Source: Halalkalibacter sp. APA_J-10(15)
Lineage (GTDB): Bacteria; Bacillota; Bacilli; Bacillales; Bacillaceae_D
Direction of reading: 5' to 3'
Assembly (NCBI RefSeq): GCF_023017105.1
Contig: NZ_JALKEV010000001.1
Coordinates: forward strand, 1 to 64,000
DNA: 64,000 nucleotides
The number at the start of each line of letters is the position of its first letter. Position 1 is the stretch's first letter. The position numbers and the translations under genes are program-made. Positions 49,376 through 58,475 of the stretch are shown in pieces. The notes below the pieces were generated by a model. The model did not search any database. It was not told the DNA's origin and saw only the letters and a program-made list of their open reading frames with translations.

Positions 49376-50821
49376 TCACGTAAGAATTTTTATTAGTTGT
49401 GATAATCTAATTAGTCCATCTTTTAATTGCTCTAATGAGGCAAAAGAGTAAGATAACCGAAGATGATTTAAATCGCTTTTATCATATATAATTCCCGGAT
49501 TTAATAGGATATGTTCTCTGAGTGCTAAATCAAATAGTTTCTTAGTTGAGATATTAGATTTGAGCCTAAGCCATATATAAAATCCACCTTTCGGAAGACT
49601 CCAAGTGGCAATTTCTAAAAAAAAATCGTTTAAGAGTTGAATGGTAAAATCTCTTCTAGACTTTAACTCCGCTCTTATTTCCTTTAAGAAACTAGTGTAT
49701 AAGCCACTAGCCAACCATTTTTCTACAGTATATTGTGATAAAGAGCTTGAACCATAATCTGTTTGCATTTTTATATCTGCTAAACGATCGATGACGGGTT
49801 CAGGGCCAACAATCCAACCTATTCGTAGTCCGGGACTTAGTGTCTTCGATATGCTCCCTATATATAAGACATTCCCTTGAGTATCTTTTGCTTTTAATGG
49901 ATTGACTGGAGGACTTTCAATCCACAAGTCACCATAAACGTCATCCTCGATAATAGGCAAAGATAATTTTTGGCAGGCATTTAATAGTTTAGAGCGTCTC
50001 CCTTCAGTCATTAATGTACCAGTTGGATTTTGGAAATTAGGAATTGTGTAAAGTAAAGTAGCATTATGCTGTCGCTTTAAATGTTCAATATCATCAACTC
50101 TAATTCCTTCTTGCTCCAATGGTATACCTAATAAATTCATTCCTGCAGATTGGAAAACATGTACAGAGTTTAAATACGAAGGTGTTTCATGAAGGATGGT
50201 TGATCCTCTTTCTAACAATCCAATGGAAATTAACTGGAGGGCTTGGAGCCCTCCAGAGACAATTAAAATGGATTCCGGAGATGCTACAATTCCTTTAAGC
50301 TTTAGATAGTCACTAACCGTTTTACGTAAGGATAAAAGCCCTTTTGGTTCGACATAGCCTAAAGACAAGGCCTCATTACCTGTCCGTAAAATTTCCTTCA
50401 TTTTATCATTCGGCAATAGATTTGGAGATAATTCACCAGTTCCTAATCTTATAAATTCTGGTTGTGCTTCAGCCCTGTTGATTTCTTGAATAATAGTAAG
50501 GTTTGGTTTATATATACCTGAAGAAACATAACTTTTCCAATCAGGAGGAGGTGTGGAAGTTAGTAAACTCCAAGTATTATTTATTACCCATGTACCATTA
50601 CCGACTTTCGTTTCTAATAACCCATCCGCAATCAAACCATCAAGAGCGTACACCACTGTACTTCGATTTACCTGAAACTGTTTAGCCAGCTCCCTTTGGG
50701 TGGGGATTTTCGTTCCTACTGTCCATTCTCCATGCATTATTTTTCTTTTTAAGTAATTATATATTTGTAAATGTAGAGGCACTGAAGAACTTTTTTGTGG
50801 TTTCCACTTCATTTCTTTCAT
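49376..50821 (-). CDS. MocR-type regulator (GntR HTH plus aminotransferase domain)
   Basis: The 481 residues begin with a GntR winged helix (about 15-80, IPTQRELAKQFQVNRSTVVYAL) and continue as a fold-type I aminotransferase, with the PLP lysine in SISKTLSPGLRIGW. MocR proteins sense PLP or amino acids rather than catalyse in bulk. It is divergent from a LysE-type exporter; two direct repeats AATTGGTTG lie between them, so it probably controls that exporter. GAGG is 8 bases before the ATG. Confidence 0.92.
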   Translation of the reverse strand: MKEMKWKPQKSSSVPLHLQIYNYLKRKIMHGEWTVGTKIPTQRELAKQFQVNRSTVVYALDGLIADGLLETKVGNGTWVINNTWSLLTSTPPPDWKSYVSSGIYKPNLTIIQEINRAEAQPEFIRLGTGELSPNLLPNDKMKEILRTGNEALSLGYVEPKGLLSLRKTVSDYLKLKGIVASPESILIVSGGLQALQLISIGLLERGSTILHETPSYLNSVHVFQSAGMNLLGIPLEQEGIRVDDIEHLKRQHNATLLYTIPNFQNPTGTLMTEGRRSKLLNACQKLSLPIIEDDVYGDLWIESPPVNPLKAKDTQGNVLYIGSISKTLSPGLRIGWIVGPEPVIDRLADIKMQTDYGSSSLSQYTVEKWLASGLYTSFLKEIRAELKSRRDFTIQLLNDFFLEIATWSLPKGGFYIWLRLKSNISTKKLFDLALREHILLNPGIIYDKSDLNHLRLSYSFASLEQLKDGLIRLSQLIKILT

Positions 50822-50862
50822 TAGATAACCCTCAATCTTTCTTGTTTACTTATATACTAGCA

Positions 50863-50895
50863 AATTGGTTGGGTGCTTTTCCATCCAATTGGTTG
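50863..50895 (+). promoter_or_regulatory. Direct repeats between the MocR and LysE genes
   Basis: AATTGGTTG occurs at 50863-50871 and 50887-50895, 24 bases apart start to start. MocR regulators typically bind paired direct repeats, so this is the likely operator. A partial inverted relation (GGGTG, CATCC) lies between. Confidence 0.6.
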
Positions 50896-50951
50896 AAGAC
50901 ACAATAAAATACATTAGGTATCCTAGAAATTACATTCGGGGGTGAAAAAAA

Positions 50952-51572
50952 TTGCAGGCTCTTATTCACGGAATAATTTTGTCGTTTGGCTTAATCTTAC
51001 CTTTAGGGGTTCAAAATGTATTTATTTTCAACCAAGGGGCAACACATAAGAAATTCATACATGCTTGTCCCGCTATTATTACAGCAGGGATTTGTGATAC
51101 AATACTTATCTTTCTGGCTGTAACAGGAGTATCAGTGGTTGTATTAAATTTTGAGTGGTTAACAATTTTGCTATTTATATTTGGATTTATCTTTTTAATC
51201 TATATGGGGGTTGTGATGTGGAGGAGTAATCCAGTAGCCAATGACAATATCGAAAATCAAAATCGTTTTTCTGCGAGAAGACAGATCACATTTGCTGCTT
51301 CAGTTTCATTACTTAATCCTCATGCGATTATTGACACTATTGGTGTCATTGGAACGAGTTCTCTCACTTACACAGGTCATGACAAATTGATCTTTGCCAT
51401 CGCATGTATTGTCGTTTCTTGGATTTGGTTTTTCTTTTTGGCCATTTTAGGTCGGAAGATTGGACAACTTGGAAACAGCCGAATGCTGTTAAAAAAAATG
51501 AATCAGATTTCAGCAATAATAATTTTGGGAATGGCATTATACTTAGGATTTAATTTGTATGCATATCTTTAG
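50952..51572 (+). CDS. LysE-family amino acid exporter
   Basis: The 206-residue protein has six predicted membrane helices and the LysE/ArgO signature GLILPLGVQNVFIFNQG near the N-terminus. NPHAIID occurs in the second half. Relatives export lysine and arginine. The start is TTG at 50952 with GGGGGTG upstream. The gene is divergent from the MocR regulator. The following 284 bases to the next gene contain nothing recognisable. Confidence 0.88.
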   Translation: MQALIHGIILSFGLILPLGVQNVFIFNQGATHKKFIHACPAIITAGICDTILIFLAVTGVSVVVLNFEWLTILLFIFGFIFLIYMGVVMWRSNPVANDNIENQNRFSARRQITFAASVSLLNPHAIIDTIGVIGTSSLTYTGHDKLIFAIACIVVSWIWFFFLAILGRKIGQLGNSRMLLKKMNQISAIIILGMALYLGFNLYAYL

Positions 51573-51856
51573 TAGAAAAACAACGTTAAATGGAAATTGG
51601 TCCAAACCGTTGTGCGGAAGAAGATGGTATATTAAAGTTCTGGATAAAAAAAGGGTAAAAAAGAATGTATCAGCATTGAAAATTTGGATAGACCTCTTAT
51701 AAAAAAAAGCGACATTGGGATGGTTATCGAATTAGCTAGTCACAGGAACATGTTGTAGAAATATCAGAACCGATTAAAGGTAGAAAAGTGAGCTAATGTC
51801 TCCTTCAGCATCAGCTCTCCCTCCCCACCGGAAATGACTCACAAGACAAAAGAAAG

Positions 51857-52402
51857 TTAAATATCCATATCCACTTTCCTCCCTGAGTAAAAAGCCAATT
51901 GCGGGTTCAACGGATTTTCTTTTGCTGTACGTACGCTGGGAACTAGTCTATAAACAAGTGTATGACTGCCTAGTGAGGAGCGGTATTTCTCAATATGAGC
52001 TTGTGATAGGCTGTTATGATAGTATCCTGGTACATACTTATCGAGTATCGCTTGCATGGCTGCTGTTGCTTCATTCAAATCCGTTACTACTTCGAGTACG
52101 CCAAACAGCATCACACTAAAATAAGCAGTATCAGTCTTGGCTGGTATAGGACTTACCATCGTTCCATAATCTTCAGATACTGTGAAACAACAGTTGGGGT
52201 TGGAATGAATCAAATCTATTTTCCTCCCATGTGCAGCTCCATGAAAATATACGGCCTCCTTCATCATGACAAAATTCAAAGGTACAACATAAGGAACCTC
52301 TCCACCCGTTAATCCAAGGTATCCTGTCCGTGTCTCGCTTAAAAACTGTTCAATACGCTTATCATCCTTACATTCTAATTTTTCTTGGCGGATTTTATTC
52401 AT
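51857..52402 (-). CDS. Pyridoxamine 5'-phosphate oxidase-fold flavoprotein
   Basis: The 181-residue protein has the split-barrel FMN-binding fold of the NimA/PPOX-like family, with TGYLGLTGGEVPYVVPLNF and YFHGAAHGRKID. Such proteins bind FMN, F420 or haem. The ATG at 52402 follows GGGGATGG; an ATG 19 codons earlier is less likely. It is divergent from a second MocR-type regulator, a common pairing. Confidence 0.85.
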   Translation of the reverse strand: MNKIRQEKLECKDDKRIEQFLSETRTGYLGLTGGEVPYVVPLNFVMMKEAVYFHGAAHGRKIDLIHSNPNCCFTVSEDYGTMVSPIPAKTDTAYFSVMLFGVLEVVTDLNEATAAMQAILDKYVPGYYHNSLSQAHIEKYRSSLGSHTLVYRLVPSVRTAKENPLNPQLAFYSGRKVDMDI

Positions 52403-52511
52403 TTTCCATCCCCACTCTCTTTTTAAATGATAAAATGATTTTAAACAATTTCTGTACACAGGAAAAGTGCCAGAATTGAAAAGTTTGATAGGGACAGATG
52501 GAGGATTGAAT

Positions 52512-53921
52512 GTGGAATTGACCCCATTTTTACAAAAGGATTTAAAAGATCCATTATACAGTCAGTTGTATAATTGGATTAAGAAGGAAATTGAAGAAAG
52601 CAGACTTTTACCAGGAATGAAGATGCCATCCATTCGCCAGCTAACGCTTCATTTAAAGGTTAGTCGAAACACGGTTGAGGCTGCCTATCAGCAGTTACAA
52701 TCAGAGGGATATCTCGAAAGTGTCCCTAGAAGTGGAATATGGGTAGCAGAGATCGAGAAACCTTTTTTGCATCCGATTGCGAAGGAGCATCCTATTAATT
52801 TGGAATGTAAGCCGCCAAGCAAGGCTCTTGTTGATTTTGAATATGGGAATGTTGATATTGAGAAATTTCCTTTAAAACAATGGAAGAAATGTCTGACAGA
52901 TGCAATTGATCAAGAGAGCAGCTGGTTATGTCAGTACAGTGATGGAATGGGAGAACTGGCACTACGACAGGAGATTTCAAATTATTTACTGCAATCAAGG
53001 GGTGTGCGATCTACACCAGAGCAAATTTTGATTACGGCTGGAACACAGGCCTCCACGACGCAGATTTGCCAACTTTTAGCACTACGAGAAGAAACCTTGG
53101 CAATGGAGGAACCAGGTTACACGGGTGTGCGATCGGTTTTTGAAGATCAGGGATGCCATATTGAACCAATACCTCTTGAAAAGGACGGATTGTCAATGGA
53201 ATATCTTCAAAGGAGTAAGGCAACTGCCGTATACGTAACGCCTTCTCACCAATTTCCACTTGGCATGGTTCTGTCCATTTCAAAAAGAATGCAAATGTTA
53301 AAATGGGCGTATCAAACGGGAGGATACATTATCGAGGATGATTATGACGGGGAGTTTCGATATCAGGGTCAGCCGATCCCTTCGCTAAAATCTCTGGATA
53401 AAGGGGAAAGAGTTATTTATTTAGGTACATTCTCTAAATCATTTCTTCCGTCCGTTCGATTAAGTTATATTGTACTTCCACCTTCTTTAATGGTTCAATA
53501 TTCACGGAAGTTCGCCGTTTATAATCAATCTGTCTCTCCTATTATTCAATGGGCAATAGCCTTGTTCATGCAATCTGGAGAATTCGAAAGGCATATTAGA
53601 AGAATGCGCAAGCTGTACCAAAGAAAGCACCAGGCTTTGCTAAGGAGCATTGAACACTATATGGGCACTCAAGCAAAAATCGTAGGAGAAAAGTCTGGCC
53701 TACATATTTTATTGAAACTAAAAGGGATAACAGCCTTAGAGCTGATTGAAAGGGGTCTCAAGAAGGGTGTCAACGTTTATTCCCCGGTAAAGTTTTGGCT
53801 TCATCCACCCCCTGATGCTCATTCCTATATCATGTTGGGATTTGGTGGTTTATCAATTGATGAAATTGAAAATGGAGTCAGGTTGCTAGCTAGCTGCCTT
53901 CCGGGAATGGAAGAACGGTAA
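52512..53921 (+). CDS. MocR/PdxR-type regulator
   Basis: The 469-residue protein has an N-terminal GntR winged helix (about 10-80, MPSIRQLTLHLKVSRNTVEAAYQQL) and an aminotransferase domain with IEDDYDGEFRY and the PLP lysine in GTFSKSFLPSVRLSY. I chose the GTG at 52512, 7 bases after GGAGG; a GTG at 52467 is possible. It probably regulates the divergent PPOX-fold gene. Confidence 0.9.
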   Translation: MELTPFLQKDLKDPLYSQLYNWIKKEIEESRLLPGMKMPSIRQLTLHLKVSRNTVEAAYQQLQSEGYLESVPRSGIWVAEIEKPFLHPIAKEHPINLECKPPSKALVDFEYGNVDIEKFPLKQWKKCLTDAIDQESSWLCQYSDGMGELALRQEISNYLLQSRGVRSTPEQILITAGTQASTTQICQLLALREETLAMEEPGYTGVRSVFEDQGCHIEPIPLEKDGLSMEYLQRSKATAVYVTPSHQFPLGMVLSISKRMQMLKWAYQTGGYIIEDDYDGEFRYQGQPIPSLKSLDKGERVIYLGTFSKSFLPSVRLSYIVLPPSLMVQYSRKFAVYNQSVSPIIQWAIALFMQSGEFERHIRRMRKLYQRKHQALLRSIEHYMGTQAKIVGEKSGLHILLKLKGITALELIERGLKKGVNVYSPVKFWLHPPPDAHSYIMLGFGGLSIDEIENGVRLLASCLPGMEER

Positions 53922-53987
53922 GATTCATTTTTGTTGAATAGTGGGCCTAAATTAGTATTATAAAACCTCATTTAGATACTCTACGGC

Positions 53988-54007
53988 GAAACGGTACCAT
54001 AAATAAA
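53988..54007 (+). repeat. Second att-like copy of the rlmH end
   Basis: GAAACGGTACCATAAATAAA matches 17 of 20 bases at 46,532-46,551 and still reads tyrosine-histidine-lysine-stop in frame, preceded six codons earlier by TTT AGA (Phe-Arg, as in RlmH). Apart from this, the 338-base gap from 53,922 to 54,259 holds no gene. Confidence 0.5.
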
Positions 54008-54259
54008 GCATAAGCAAGGAGTATCATTTGATTGAGAGGAGAATCCTTGAGGGAAATGCACAGATTCTCACAGCCATGGCCAACTTCGCAATAACAAGGC
54101 CTAGCAAGGTGAAGGCGAAACCAATGTAGAATGTGTGGAATGCTTCGTACAAGGTGCTATTATAAAGTCAATGTCGACAAGTCTTAGAATCGCAGATATC
54201 CATGTTTCCGGTCATTTCGCTTTTCTTCTCAAATGAAGGGACATCAAGTCAGTTCTCGG

Positions 54260-54742
54260 TCATTTATAAGTTTCGCTTTTGGGCTGTTTGAACACTTCAT
54301 CCTGCCACATTTGATACAGATAGATGATAAGCGCAAAACCGATCATCATAGCAACAATAGCTATTGTAGATATAGTCGATTCACTCGAAACAAGACCCAC
54401 CCGTTGCCATACCGGGTAAACGATGTACATATATAACCCGTCCAAAAGTATATTGACAGTCAGATACATCCAAAAATTATTAAAAGTAAAGTGGAATACC
54501 CAGATAACTATAACTAAATATGCTCCATATACCCAAGGAATCGGCGCGACCTTATCCCACCCGAAAAGACTGGAATCTGCCTCGTTCCACCATCCGTAAT
54601 GATAAGCCGCTTGATATGATAAGGTATGTATAATGGTCATAAATAGAGCGACCGGCATGTACCTGCGCACAGTATCCATTTTCAAAAAAAACAAGGACGC
54701 CCAAGGCAATATCAAGAGTGACCAGAGAATAATCTGTTTCAT
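54260..54742 (-). CDS. CBO0543-family integral membrane protein
   Basis: The 160-residue protein has four or five membrane helices, rich in Trp and Tyr (HYGWWNEADSSLFGWDK, PWVYGAYLVIVIWVFHFTF). It resembles the uncharacterised CBO0543 family seen in spore-formers. GGGGG is about 10 bases before the ATG. No function can be inferred. Confidence 0.7.
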   Translation of the reverse strand: MKQIILWSLLILPWASLFFLKMDTVRRYMPVALFMTIIHTLSYQAAYHYGWWNEADSSLFGWDKVAPIPWVYGAYLVIVIWVFHFTFNNFWMYLTVNILLDGLYMYIVYPVWQRVGLVSSESTISTIAIVAMMIGFALIIYLYQMWQDEVFKQPKSETYK

Positions 54743-54927
54743 GTCATTACTACCCCCATTAGTTTTGTGTATAGTGTTACTTTCGGTTCATATATTTATT
54801 CGATTTAAACAAAAAAAGTAACAGAATTGCTTAAGCAACCCGATTGGGCATTTTTACGATTGGCTACTAAGCTTGATGCTCTACTGGTATATACTTTATG
54901 GTCAAATAGAAATTTGTGTATATACAC

Positions 54928-55440
54928 CTCCCGCATTCTATGTTAGAAAGGCTTATCCAAATTCTCCTTTTGGATAGCTATTTATTGATTACCATCAAAG
55001 AAGAGCAGGTCATAAAGGCTTATCCCATTTTCTTGCACCTTTATAATGAAAAAGGCCTTTGGATGATAGAAGGCTTTGGCTTATAGGATGAAAAGAGGAG
55101 GATGCTTCCTGTTGATAGCTTACATCATGTCAAATCATACCCTAACAAAAAAGATTTTAGAAAAACTAAGTAAGCAGGAAGAAGTCATCAATCTTGTCCT
55201 AGAGCTTGGTCCGAAGGCGATTGTCCAGTTTAAAAAATACCATCCTTTGAAAGCTTCCATTTCCTATACGAGCCCTTGCCAAACCACAGCCATTCTAAAG
55301 ACTTTTATCAATGTTAATCATTCAGAAGAATTAACCGAATTAACTGGTTGCTTTTTCTAGGTAGGGATATTAAGGTCAGGGAAGTGTCAGGAGAAGTCTT
55401 TAAAGAATTACAAGAGAGATTATGTTTATACTGCCCATAA
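54928..55440 (+). pseudogene. Decayed 3' half of a YafY/WYL-type regulator gene
   Basis: This matches the last 58 percent of the intact regulator gene at 62,900-63,862, beginning at its codon 143 or so. The reading frame is broken by a stop (CTTATAGGA for CTTAGAGGA, about 55,081-55,086) and several indels, and the helix-turn-helix half is absent. It lies directly before a YqcI/YcgG gene in the same arrangement as at 63.9 kb. The upstream bases 54,743-54,927 show nothing. Confidence 0.88.
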
Positions 55441-55587
55441 GTAGAGTTTTTGGTTAGGCATTTTCGGGTAACTATAGAGAAAGACTAAGTAAAAAGGAGG
55501 AATGGTATGCAGGAAATGAATAAAATACTGTTAACAAAGGATGATATGACAAACCCAGCGGTCGTTCCTGAATGGGTCATACATGAG
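54928..55587 (+). repeat. Direct repeat, copy A (partner at 63,326-64,000)
   Basis: About 660 bases are near-identical to 63,326-64,000, with one small indel block around 55,135-55,150. The repeat spans the WYL 3' half, the intergenic region and the first 27 codons of YqcI/YcgG. The right end of the second copy is cut by the window edge. Confidence 0.92.
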
Positions 55588-56238
55588 TACAATACCTTCC
55601 ATCAGATTGTAACGAATGATACATTTCCCTGTTATTTTGGAATGAAAGCAGAGATGAAAGGGGAGCTTCGTTATGCCTATATCACTAAAGACGATTGGTC
55701 TAACCTACCCAATGCGGTAGAGGAATTTTTAATGCTTTTTGTAGAACCCCCATACGTCCGTCATGGTCTTTTTGTCTTTGTAGAACCTGAAGAAGAGAAG
55801 GATGACCTCGAACATTACCGTAAAAGGTTTTGGGACATTTTGCAATACTTGCATGAAAACGATAAACAGAAATGGCCAGACAACAAACCTAAAGATCCCG
55901 AACATTACTTATGGGACTTCCATTTTGGCGGGGAACCGATCTTTGTGTTTGGAAATGCTCCTGCATACAAACAACGAAAAACGCGTAACCTTGGAAACAG
56001 CCTTATTCTTGGTTTTCAGCCAAGAAAGATTTTTGAAGGACTTGAAGGAACACAAAAGGGTGGGATTATGTCTCGTGAAAAAGTGAGAAAACGAGTAGAA
56101 AAATGGGATAAGCTCCCTAAACATCCTGATATTTCTCACTTTGGAGACCCTGATCATAATGAATGGAAGCAATTCTTCATTGGAGATGATGCAGAACCGA
56201 TACAGGGAGAATGTCCTTTTCATCATAAAGGGCAGTAA
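55507..56238 (+). CDS. YqcI/YcgG family protein
   Basis: The 243-residue protein matches the YqcI/YcgG family, with NPAVVPEWVIHEY at the start, WDFHFGGEPIFVFGNAP in the middle and GECPFHH at the end. I recall that some members (RohS, GntA) are haem-dependent enzymes that oxygenate guanidine- or aminoimidazole-type nitrogens. The His and Cys residues here could serve such a role, but this is inference. AAAGGAGG lies upstream of the ATG. Confidence 0.85.
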   Translation: MQEMNKILLTKDDMTNPAVVPEWVIHEYNTFHQIVTNDTFPCYFGMKAEMKGELRYAYITKDDWSNLPNAVEEFLMLFVEPPYVRHGLFVFVEPEEEKDDLEHYRKRFWDILQYLHENDKQKWPDNKPKDPEHYLWDFHFGGEPIFVFGNAPAYKQRKTRNLGNSLILGFQPRKIFEGLEGTQKGGIMSREKVRKRVEKWDKLPKHPDISHFGDPDHNEWKQFFIGDDAEPIQGECPFHHKGQ

Positions 56239-56243
56239 TAGGA

Positions 56244-56278
56244 AAGCCTCGCACTTTGCAGAAGTGTGAGGCTTCTTC
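56244..56278 (+). terminator. Terminator after YqcI/YcgG
   Basis: AAGCCTCGCACTT (56244-56256) pairs with AAGTGTGAGGCTT (56262-56274, one G-U pair), followed by CTTC. Confidence 0.8.
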
Positions 56279-56338
56279 ATATTCTGTGACTGAGAACTAT
56301 TGAGTAAATGAGGTTTTTGATTGAAAGTTAACTTATGT

Positions 56339-56518
56339 TTAAGAATGAAATAATTTCTTCTGGAGAGTATGGATAGCACGTTCAATCTCTTCTAAATCAT
56401 CGTTAGAAGCGTTTAGTATGCGTTTTAGAAAACGGTCTTCCATTGTGGCAAATGCCTGTTTCATTATAACTTCTCCCTCTTGAGTTAAATGAATATATTG
56501 TTTTCGTCGGTCTTTGCT
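56339..56518 (-). pseudogene. MarR-family regulator, C-terminal fragment
   Basis: On the minus strand 59 codons encode DRRKQYIHLTQEGEVIMKQ and continue to LQKKLFHS-stop. This is the wing (DRR...LT..G) and C-terminal helix of a MarR protein. The recognition helix and N-terminus are missing. It starts immediately downstream of the HxlR gene, suggesting that HxlR insertion or a deletion removed its front. Confidence 0.8.
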
Positions 56519-56529
56519 AAAAGCTATGC

Positions 56530-56880
56530 TTAATGATGTTCACAATCAATGAGTTGATCTTTGTGTATTCCTTTCATACCCGCATATTGGTTCCCCCATT
56601 CACACATAGCATTCAATACCGGTACAAATGATCTCCCTAGGTCAGTTAAGCTATACTCAACCTTAGGAGGTACTTCTTTAAATATTTCTCTTCTTACAAG
56701 TCCATCCTTTTCCAACTGTTTTAACTGTTCAGTTAAGACTTTTTGTGTAATCCCCGGTATCAAATCATAAAACTCTTTTGTTCTGACTGATTTTTGACTT
56801 AGAAAATAGAGGATTAAACATTTCCACTTTCCGCCTGCGACGTTCATGAAAATATTAATTCCTGTATTATAGCTAACCAT
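56530..56880 (-). CDS. HxlR-family (DUF24) transcriptional regulator
   Basis: The 116-residue winged-helix protein shows AGGKWKCLILYFL, IPGITQKVLTEQLKQLE and PPKVEYSLTDLGRS, all typical of HxlR. The conserved N-terminal sensing cysteine (usually CP before the first helix) is absent; the nearest cysteine is in WKC. The ATG at 56880 has GGGGGA upstream. It is divergent from a nitroreductase, a pairing known from redox-sensing DUF24 regulators. Confidence 0.92.
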   Translation of the reverse strand: MVSYNTGINIFMNVAGGKWKCLILYFLSQKSVRTKEFYDLIPGITQKVLTEQLKQLEKDGLVRREIFKEVPPKVEYSLTDLGRSFVPVLNAMCEWGNQYAGMKGIHKDQLIDCEHH

Positions 56881-57001
56881 AGCTCTTCCCCCTATAGGCA
56901 CAAAATTGTGGCTAACCCACTTTTTTGTGCGTTATTTTCTTATTTATTATCCTTAATTATAATTGAAGAGTGCAGAAATAAAAACATTTGGAGCTGATAA
57001 A

Positions 57002-57628
57002 ATGAGTGTGAAAAGCATTGTAGAAACAAGACGTTCAGTTAGACAGTATGATTCAAGTTATAAAATAAGTTGGGAAGTACTTACATCATTAATTGAAAGT
57101 GCAACAAAATCCCCTAATGGAAACAATATTCAAGCTACTAGATACTTAATAATTGACGATCCGAGCTTAAAAGAGTTATTACTTCCTATTGCTTATAATC
57201 AACAACAAGTAGTAGATGCATCTCATTTAATCGTTATGTTGGGTGATTATCAAGCATTTGAAAGAGAAAATATTATAGAGATAAATGAAGAGGCATATCA
57301 AGCAGGATACTTAGATGAATCACTAAAAAACATATTAGTGAATAATGCGATCAATTATTATGAGAATCAATCTCGTGAAGAATTAAAGCTAGAATTAACT
57401 AGAGATGTTAGTCTTGCATCTATGTCATTGGTTTTATTAGCAAATGAAGCTGGTTTTGAAACAATTACGATGTCGGGATATGATTCGAAGAAATTAAAAG
57501 AAGCTTTAAATATTTCCGAAAGATATTTAGATGTCATGCTTATAGCAATTGGGAAAGGGACGGAAGAGGGGCATAGCACAGTAAGACATAAAGTCGAAAA
57601 GGTGATGTTCAAAAATAAAATGGATTAG
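57002..57628 (+). CDS. Nitroreductase-family flavoprotein
   Basis: The 208-residue FMN enzyme starts SIVETRRSVRQYD, the family signature, with SPNGNNIQ as an FMN-contact loop. It should reduce nitro compounds or quinones with NAD(P)H. The ATG at 57002 has GGAG 8 bases upstream. It is probably controlled by the divergent HxlR regulator. The following 320 bases (57,629-57,952) hold one lone DnaA box (57782-57790) and a minus-strand scrap (IPSELVKHLLELDVQGFI) I do not recognise. Confidence 0.9.
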   Translation: MSVKSIVETRRSVRQYDSSYKISWEVLTSLIESATKSPNGNNIQATRYLIIDDPSLKELLLPIAYNQQQVVDASHLIVMLGDYQAFERENIIEINEEAYQAGYLDESLKNILVNNAINYYENQSREELKLELTRDVSLASMSLVLLANEAGFETITMSGYDSKKLKEALNISERYLDVMLIAIGKGTEEGHSTVRHKVEKVMFKNKMD

Positions 57629-57952
57629 TTATTTAATAGGATAGGTTAGTTAAAGGTAACGAATTAGTAGATCAGGATTTGAAGCCGAATTTTCTTCTGA
57701 ATAATCTGAATCAAGATACAGTATATGGATAAGTGTAAAGGTCTGGATAGATTGACTTCCGAAAAGTTAAAGTTTTCTATTTTATCCACAGTCCTAGAAC
57801 TGATCGTTGACTTGTTTGATTGTGATCCATTGAGGAAAAGTTGTTTTTACATCGCTCTAGATGAATCCTTGAACATCCAACTCTAATAAATGTTTAACCA
57901 ATTCAGATGGAATCATTTTCACATCCGATGGGGCTGTCTCAAAAGCCCTGAA

Positions 57953-58425
57953 TTACAAAAGCTGATGAGAAGTTTTTGATTTCTCACCAGCTTTTTGTTC
58001 CTGCGAGCGACGATCTACTGTCGCTCGCTTCTTCATGTTATACGCTAGGGCCAATAACCCAAGCTCTATTTTCACTTTTTTCATGCCTCGAAGGTGGAGT
58101 TTTCTAAAGCCAAGGATTTTTTGACATGACCAAATACGCTCTCCACTTCGATTTTTCTATTTAGGTAGAGCGTTCGTCCTTCTTTACTTGCTAGCTTTTT
58201 ATTTTGTTTGGCTTTTAACTCTTCATAAACCGAATTGTAATGAATTTGGCGATTGCCTTTTGCTTTCGAAGTGAAAGGCGAGAGGGTTATTATCAAATGG
58301 TTATCGAAATTCCTCGTTATGAAGCCCATGCTCTTTGTTGTGCCACTAATTTGGCAGAATGCATAACTGACAGGGCCAAGGGCTTGTCGTGCCACGTCCC
58401 TACGGAGGTTGCCCCAAAAGAGCAA
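57953..58425 (-). pseudogene. IS1182-like transposase, degenerate C-terminal part
   Basis: The minus strand encodes TSKAKGNRQIHYN, then GRTLYLNRKIEVESVFGHVK, and, after a frameshift near 58,100, KIELGLLALAYNMKKRA. This is the C-terminal end of IS1182-type DDE transposases (the RKIDVEPVFG block). GGGGCTGTCTCAAAAG (57930-57945), a typical IS1182 end, marks its right-hand terminus. The N-terminal part is missing, so the element is dead. Confidence 0.82.
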
Positions 58426-58475
58426 AAAGCAGAGGTTTTGGGGCCGTTATTCATACAAATGGTAAACCTGAAAGG

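Noticed and set aside
57782-57790. Exact DnaA box downstream of the nitroreductase gene
   Set aside because: It is single, with no second box nearby; one exact box in accessory DNA is weak evidence of function.
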